NCBI RefSeq assembly: GCF_020283565.1 | Contig: NC_060060.1 | Span: 12,834,001-12,898,000, forward strand | Reading direction: 5' to 3' | DNA from: Trifolium pratense | Lineage: Eukaryota; Streptophyta; Magnoliopsida; Fabales; Fabaceae | DNA length: 64,000 bases | Part shown: positions 56,901 through 64,000 of the stretch, piece after piece | How positions within the stretch are numbered: the stretch's first letter is position 1 | Layout: the number at the start of each line of letters is the position of its first letter | Translations under genes and position numbers: made by a program | Notes under the pieces: model-generated | Databases searched by the model: none | What the model saw: only the letters and a program-made list of their open reading frames with translations | Told to the model about the DNA's origin: nothing

Positions 56901-59900
56901 TCCACATTTGTTCTTAACTTGTTAATGTTATTATTATTTTTATAGCTTTTGGAGGAAGGCGAGGAAGGAAAGGATCGTTCTACCTTGAGATCAAAGCTTG
57001 AACTCCCTGTGCAGGTTTGTTACAAAACTTGAGAATCTTTTTCAGGCTAAATAATGGCACCAAGATATTTATCTTCACATCTAAATTTGTTTCAGACTGT
57101 CATTATTTGCTTAACTTCATACCATGTTAGCAATTTTGGTGGAATGAAACAGCTTTATAAGTTATAATTCACTGGTAAAGGAAGGAAAGGAATGAGTAAT
57201 TGTAAACAATTCTCTGGATTGAATTGCTTTTAAGAGAAATGAGAGTAACTGCTTAATCATGGTTTGCAATTCTAGTAGTAATTGAGGACATTGCATTCCC
57301 GTGTATCTAATTCTTAGGAACACACCATCATTTTATAAAAAAGGACTGTGGATTTGCTGATAAACTAGGAACTGAATATATCTTTATTTGAGAACTATTT
57401 AGGTTATTTTCTCAATAAAGAATAAGGTCATATTGTTTAATTAAATAAAAGCAGTTGGTCAGTTAAAATTGGACATTTTGATTAAATAGAAGCGATAAAA
57501 TTTTGGCCCATCTGCATAAAGCGATAAAATTGGACCAGTAAGAGGTGAATAACAAAGAACAAGAATACTGTTCATTTCGATTGAATGAAAAGAATCCTAA
57601 GGAAATCAAGAGACTTAACTCTCCCATAATATTTGGATGGTTATTTACAGCAATTACAACTCAGTTATCCGTTGCACATTTAACTAGAGGCTTAATCCTC
57701 CGTCTCTCTCCTCTTTCTCCAAACACAAACCTTCTAAATCGAGGGTTATTGCTTATCGTAATGTTGCTTAAAAATAAAGGTTGTTTTTGGCCAATTGTTA
57801 CTATAATAACACACACACACACACACACAAACACGTGTGTGTTTAGTGTTTCTAGAAGTATGTTTTATTGGGATTTAAGTCTTTCCATTTTTGGTTCATA
57901 TGTTTATACTAAAATCTGGAATAAATTAACTTTTTTTTCCATTTTGAGTTTTTCTTATTTATTTATTTATTTATTTATCTTTCTCTCTTTTTCTTTAGTT
58001 GTAAACATAGTGCCAATGTCTTGTATGCTAGTGCTTATTTCCCTCTTCAGCTGTAAACAGAATGCCAAGTTCTAATTTTAATTTTCACCAATCTTCAATA
58101 AAGAGTGGGTCTTGGATGTTGGCACAGAGCACACACTGAACACACACGTTGTGGCGCACAACACTTGAAAGAAAAGAGAGATTTTTGAGATAATAGATGG
58201 ATAAAATGCACTTGTATTGTTATTATTCAATGAATCACAAATTTATACACAATTGGACAACCTACTTGAGTTTGATAACGGTACAGCTTTACTCCATGAC
58301 CTAAAACATATTAGCTAATCAAAACCTGAAATGCCAAGACCTAATTAAAACATAATTGATAAGGATGAAAATTGCAAAGTTGTAACTTGTAATTTTTTCC
58401 TTTGCACACACTATGTATGTCCTTAAGTAAAAATACTACTATTGTTGTTTTTTAATTCTTCATTGTTAAAATAATATTCTATATAACTGGAGTTTTGCTT
58501 GGAATGATTGTGTCCTATGTTCTTCTTGCAGGCAGTTTTCAATATTGTGGGCCCTCCTGAATATTCAAAGGAAGTAAATGATTACAAGCATCTGATTAAA
58601 ACATTAGTCATGGGTAATTTATTTCTTTAAACCGTTTGAAGTTCCTTATCTTGGGTTTTTGGAGTGTTAAACTATCAACTAGTTTTATTGTTTTTCTATG
58701 ACTGGTGAACATACCCATTTTTATCATATGATCAGAGATATCATGGCTTTTCTTTTCTCCTTTTTAATGACTTCAGGAATGAAAACCATCATATGGAGCA
58801 TCACTCATGCACATTCTCCCCGATCCCAGGTAATAAATCCTTGGTATAATAATTGCAGTCTGTGGATTCACCACCTCTGTCCTCCCATATAATGTTTTTC
58901 ATGTGTGCTATTTTCCCTATTCATGGAACATTACAGGCGCTTGTCTCACCGTCATCTAATTTATCACCACCTCAAGCATCTAGGGGCATGAGAGAAGATG
59001 AGGTACTTCAGATAGGTTTAGGTTGAATGTTGGTGTTTTTCCTTTTAAAGCTTAACTGTTTAAGTTAACTTAAGAGTCTTGTGTAGGTCTACAAAGCCTC
59101 AGGTGTTTTGAAAAGTGGTGTTCATTGCTTAGCACTCTTTAAGGAGAAGGATGAGGAGAGGGAAATGCTGCATCTCTTCTCACAAATTTTGGCCATCATG
59201 GAACCTCGAGATCTTATGGATATGTTCTCTCTGTGTATGCCTGAGCTTTTTGAGTGCATGATCTCCAACACACAACTTGTCCATATATTCTCTACTCTTC
59301 TTGCGGCCCCTAAAGTGTACAAGCCATTTACTGATGTGCTTGTTAATTTTCTTGTAAACAGCAAACTTGATGTGTTAAAAAACCCAGATTCACCTGCAGC
59401 AAAACTGGTCTTACATCTCTTTCGGTTTATATTTGGTGCTGTTGCTAAAGCACCTTCAGATTTTGAACGGATTTTGCAGCCTCATGTGCCTGTCATAATG
59501 GAATATTGCATGAAAAATTCTACTGAAGTTGAAAGACCTCTTGGTTACATGCAATTGCTTCGAACAATGTTTCGGGCACTTTCAGGGTGCAAGTTTGAAC
59601 TTTTGCTGCGGGACTTGATCCCCATGTTGCAGCCATGCCTCAATTTGCTATTGGCTATGCTGGAAGGGCCAACTGTGGAAGATATGAGAGATCTTTTATT
59701 AGAGCTCTGCATGACCTTGCCTGCCCGTTTGAGCTCCCTGTTACCATACCTATCTCGTCTTATGAAGCCTCTGGTATTATGTCTTAAGGGAAGCGATGAT
59801 CTAGTAAGTCTTGGTTTACGAACACTAGAGTTTTGGGTCGATAGTTTAAATCCCGACTTCCTAGAGCCTAGTATGGCCAATGTCATGTCTGAGGTGATTC

Positions 59901-62900
59901 TGGCCTTGTGGTCTCACTTAAGACCAGCTCCCTATCCTTGGGGTGCTAAAGCATTACAGCTTCTTGGAAAGTTAGGTGGGCGAAACAGGCGATTCCTCAA
60001 AGAGCCTCTGCCACTTGAGTGTAAAGAGAACCCTGAGCACGGCCTTCGCCTAATTTTGACATTTGAGCCTGCCACCCCATTCTTGGTGCCACTTGATCGA
60101 TGCATAAATCTTGCTGTAGAGGCTGTAATGAACAGAAATTGCGGCATGGATGCTTTCTATCGGAAGCAGGCTCTAAAGTTCCTTCGCGTTTGCTTAGCAT
60201 CTCAGCTTAATTTGCCTGGAACTGTTGCTGATGAGGGATGTACATCCAAGCAGCTGTCTGCATTGTTGGCTTCTACGGTTGACCAGTCATCACGTAGGTC
60301 TGAGTCAATTGACGTAAAGGTTAGTTTGTTAATATTACAGTGCTCTTCATATTCTCCAAAACACTGTATCAACACTTCTGATTAATAAATATAGTATATA
60401 ATTTTCTGCAACCACATTTCATAGATCACTTCTATATGAACAGTAATAAATTGATCAATAATTCTGCCACAGTTCATTCCCATTATGTTTCTTTTGCTGA
60501 ATCATAGTCACTGCATTAACTTGATACCTACCTGTGCTTCAGTTTCTCCCTTCCTGTCCTCTCTAATATTTTACATTCAATTATTGCATATTTAAATTGG
60601 GTTTGTGTTATGGTTTATTTATTGTTGCTGTCTTATAATATATAGCTTGTCATTTCCAGGCTGACTTAGGAGTGAAGACAAAGACTCAACTTATGGCTGA
60701 GAAATCTGTTTTCAAGATTCTTTTAATGACTATCATTGCTGCCAATGGAGAGCCAGACCTCACAGATTCTGCAGATGATTTTGTTATCAATATATGTCGC
60801 CATTTTGCGATGATATTTCATATTGATTCTTCATTCAGCAATGTATCAGCAGCTGCAATTGGTGGTTCGTCACTATCTGTTCATGTTGGTTCTAGGACAA
60901 AATCTAGTGTTTGTTCAAATCTGAAGGAGCTGGATCCTTTGGTATTCTTGGATGCTTTAGTTGATGTACTAGCAGATGAAAACAGGCTCCATGCCAAAGC
61001 CGCTTTTGATGCTTTAAATGAGTTTGCAGAAACACTTGTATTTCTTGCTCGTTCAAAACATACTGATTTCGTAATGTCAAGAGGGCCTGGTACACCTATG
61101 ATTGTTTCTAGTCCATCGATGAATCCTGTGTATTCTCCTCCCCCTAGTGTCCGTGTTCCTGTATTTGAGCAACTATTGCCCCGTCTTTTGCATTGTTGCT
61201 ATGGACTTAAATGGCAAGCACAAATAGGCGGTGTCATGGGACTTGGTGCCTTGGTTGGAAAGGTCACTGTTGAGACTCTCTGCCTGTTCCAAGTAAGAAT
61301 TGTGCGTGGTCTAATATATGTCCTTAAAAAGCTTCCCATTTATGCTAGCAAGGAGCAGGAAGAGACGAGTCAAGTGCTCACTCAGGTTCTTCGTGTTGTG
61401 AATAATGCTGATGAAGCAAACAGTGAGGCGCGGCGGCAAAGCTTTCAAGGAGTAGTAGATTTTCTTGCTCAAGAGTTATTCAACCAGAATGCCTCTATCA
61501 TTGTGAGAAAGAATGTACAATCATGCTTGGCACTTTTAGCTAGCAGGACCGGTAGTGAGGTGTCTGAGTTGCTGGAGCCATTGTATCAGCAATTTCTCCA
61601 GCCTCTCATAATGCGTCCGCTTAAATTAAAGACTGTTGATCAACAGGTATCCTTAAATTCTTATTTCCCAATGGTTATTGATTTGATCTTTCTTTGAGCT
61701 TTTATCCATTCACTGATTTACTTGATTATATCTTGTGTAGGTTGGAACCGTTTCAGCATTGAATTTTTGTCTAGCCTTGAGGCCACCTCTTCTAAAGTTG
61801 ACTCCGGAGTTAGTTAACTTCCTCCAAGACGCATTGCAAATAGCAGAGTCGGATGACAATGCATGGGTTACTAAGTTTATCAACCCCAAAGTTGTGACAT
61901 CATTGACTAAACTTCGAACAGCTTGCATTGAGCTTCTCTGCACAACAATGGCATGGGCTGACTTTAAAACTCCAAATCATTCTGAATTACGTGCAAAGAT
62001 CATCGCAATGTTTTTCAAGTCTTTAACCTGTCGGACTCCAGATATTGTTACTGTTGCTAAGGAAGGCCTGCGGCAGGTATAATTAGTTGTTATGTTGTTT
62101 ACTTTAAGCATCTTTACAGATTTGATTGCAATACATGTGGAGATATATCCCTAATGATGTACATTCAGGAATGTGACTGCCTATATAGTTAATTCTGGGA
62201 TCATTTGGTCCTAATTGTATGTACCATTCCATTGCAGTATTTTCATTCTTATATTGATCTGGTGGTATTGTTAAAAAAAATGATATTGTTACTTTATCTT
62301 ATCTGGTGCATGTTTTTTGTTTGGACATGCATTTTTAGGTCTTGAAAATTTGGCAAGATTTTACATATGCTTTTAGTGTACTTGGAATTATTTTTTAACA
62401 TCAATTACTGCTTTATGCCTGTATCATGTAGGTTATAAATCAAAGGATGCCCAAAGAACTTTTACAAAGCAGCCTTAGGCCTATATTAGTCAATTTAGCC
62501 CACACAAAAAATCTCAGCATGCCTCTTCTGCTAGGCCTTGCCCGCCTACTTGAGCTGTTATCGAATTGGTTCAATGTTACTTTGGGCGGCAAACTTTTAG
62601 AGCATCTAAGGAGGTGGCTGGAACCTGAAAAACTGGCACAGTGTCAGAAGTCATGGAAGGCTGGTGAAGAGCCAAAGATAGCTGCAGGTTGTACATCTAT
62701 ATGATCTAACTTATTTAATGCAAAATTTTTGTAATGCAACTCATCTTATTCTTGTACTGATGATATCGTCCTCTACTGTTGCAGCTATAATTGATCTTTT
62801 TCACTTGCTTCCTCCCGCTGCTTCAAAATTCCTTGATGAACTTGTAACCCTGACTATTGATTTAGAAGGAGCTCTTCCTCCTGGACAAGTATACAGTGAA

Positions 62901-64000
62901 ATAAATAGTCCATACCGCCTTCCAATTACAAAGTTTTTAAATCGATATGCACCTGTTGCGGTTGATTATTTTCTTGCTCGATTAAGTGAACCAAAATATT
63001 TCAGGCGGTAAGTTTTCAGAATGCCGAGTTTTAATTATATAACTAATGATTTTTGGATGCTGACCCTGTTTATTTGTTCTGTGCTTTTTGCTGTAAATTC
63101 AGCTTTATGTATATAATTTGTTCAGAAGCCGGTCAGCCGTTGAGAGATGAACTTTCAAAATCACCACAAAAGATACTTTCAAGCGCATTCTCCGAATTTC
63201 TGCCCACATCTGAGGTGGCATTGGCTTCATCAGGTGAAGAAAGCCATGTTTCTTCTTCGACTGATGCCGCTAACATTCTTGTTCCTACTTCCAGTGCAAC
63301 ATCCGATGCTTACTTTCAGGGTCTAGCACTTATTAAAACCCTGGTCAAATTAATGCCTGGCTGGTTACAAAGTAATCGTACCGTGTTTGATACATTAGTA
63401 CTATTATGGAAGTCTCCTGCTAGAATTTCCCGGCTGCAAAATGAACAGGAACTGAACCTAGTGCAAGTAAGTATAGGCAAAGCACAATTTAGTTAGTGCT
63501 CTATCATCATTGTTGATTTTAGATGCATGACCTAGTCATCTTCATGGATTTGCAGATTAAAGAAAGTAAATGGCTTGTCAAGTGCTTCCTGAATTACTTA
63601 AGACATGACAAAAATGAAGTAAATGTTCTCTTTGATATACTTACCATATTCTTATTTCATAGTCGAATTGACTATACATTCTTGAAGGAGTTTTACATAA
63701 TAGAGGTACTTCATGACTGAATCTAAATTTTCTGTTGAGATTAAACTTCATTCTTGTATTTCATCATTCACATATGAACTATCTTGGTGCTTTTTAGGTT
63801 GCAGAAGGTTATCCTTCAAGCATGAAAAAGGCCCTTCTGTTACATTTTCTCAACCTTTTCCAATCAAAACAACTTGGTCATGACCATTTGGTGATTGTAA
63901 TGCAAATGCTCATTCTTCCAATGCTTGCACATGCATTTCAAAATGGCCAAAGTTGGGAGGTTGTTGATCCTGCAATTATAAAAACAATCGTTGACAAACT
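50940..64000 (+). CDS. TRA1: TRA1/TRRAP, PIKK-family scaffold of SAGA and NuA4 (5' half; runs off the edge)
   Basis: Pseudokinase scaffold that recruits SAGA and NuA4 acetyltransferases to activators. Exons: 50940-50997, 51441-52156, 52669-52794, 52872-52957, 53670-53778, 55518-55613, 56110-56172, 56263-56322, 56946-57014, 58532-58613, 58777-58829, 58937-59002, 59087-60319, 60660-61646, 61741-62076, 62432-62687, 62785-63007, 63103-63466, 63556-63705, 63798 to beyond 64000. All phases agree and all introns are GT-AG, giving about 1,780 residues of an expected 3,800-3,900. It starts MSPVQNFEQHSRHLVDTEL. Then come long helical HEAT-type repeats (RDSLEIAHTAEYLNFLKCYF, PQFVDNPEHKLRNIVVEILN, LTFEPATPFLVPLDRCINLA). 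FAT and kinase-like domains lie beyond the window. Apart from the start there is little divergence from the plant family. Exon 13 is the source of the fragment at 33277. Confidence 0.96.
53779..55517. other. TRA1 intron 5 (1.7 kb) and neighbouring repeat pieces
   Basis: The intron holds a G/C-richer repeat at about 54420-54850 (CATAGGTCGGTCATGCG ... CCACTATCCGCTTTCCTCCT) of the family also seen at 4505-4600 and, in intron 4, at 53450-53570 (AATAGTGGCCTGGTCGTGCC). These are probably decayed MITEs. No coding sequence. Confidence 0.4.
57015..58531. other. TRA1 intron 9 (1.5 kb)
   Basis: The intron contains a (CA)n microsatellite at about 57811-57830, a (TTTA)n run at about 57957-57978 and unassigned AT-rich sequence. 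A 176-codon open frame (57545-58075) has low-complexity composition, no known motif and no place in the TRA1 protein, so I treat it as intron. Confidence 0.6.

Noticed and set aside
57545..58075. 176-codon open frame within TRA1 intron 9
   Set aside because: It lies between two confirmed TRA1 exons, has low-complexity composition with CA and TTTA repeats, and shows no protein motif.
59122..60200. Several minus-strand frames opposite TRA1 exon 13
   Set aside because: They mirror the codon structure of a long conserved exon and have no homology of their own.

Overview
This is nuclear DNA from a flowering plant, most likely a legume of the Medicago type. The intergenic DNA is AT-rich, the genes have GT-AG introns, and the window is crowded with plant transposable elements: Helitrons with CTAG ends, Stowaway, hAT and Mutator MITEs, tRNA-derived SINEs, L1-type LINEs, a TRIM and a solo LTR. 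The species is inferred from the protein sequences and repeat families, not from a search.

Layout. (1) 1-13 kb: a tandem cluster of F-box genes of the F-box-associated interaction type. It has the 3' end of one gene at the left edge, a frameshifted copy (2156-3713), a badly decayed copy split by a solo LTR (5681-7386) and one intact gene (9990-11981). A Helitron sits between the last two. (2) 13-31 kb: mostly intergenic, with one gene, the WUSCHEL orthologue on the minus strand (three exons, 16828-18529). MITEs, a hAT element, a truncated LINE and a TRIM surround it. (3) 31-34 kb: an LTR-like remnant on the minus strand, split by a hAT element. It ends beside an 89-bp fragment copied from the TRA1/TRRAP gene that lies 27 kb downstream. 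(4) 34.9-39.1 kb: a YEATS-domain gene (YAF9/TAF14 type, six exons, plus strand) and a WEB-family coiled-coil gene (two exons, minus strand). (5) 40-49 kb: a nearly complete but dead L1-type LINE on the minus strand, then a 3.5-kb Helitron with an internal tandem array and two inserted Mutator-like MITEs. (6) 50.9-64 kb: the first 20 exons (about 1,780 residues) of a TRA1/TRRAP gene that runs off the right edge.

How the genes fit together. WUS maintains stem cells in the shoot meristem. YAF9 and TRA1 are both subunits of the NuA4 histone acetyltransferase complex; YAF9 is also in SWR1 and TRA1 in SAGA. From memory, Arabidopsis has TRA1a, a WEB-family gene, WUS and a TAF14/YAF9 gene close together on chromosome 2 (At2g17930, At2g17940, At2g17950, At2g18000). 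The single-copy part of this window therefore looks like an old conserved gene block, expanded here by transposons and joined on the left by a fast-evolving F-box cluster. I found no bacterial-type system, CRISPR array or virus-derived gene. The most novel observations are the TRA1 gene fragment, a conserved hidden last exon in the F-box genes, and several transposon insertions that can be dated relative to each other from exact target-site duplications.
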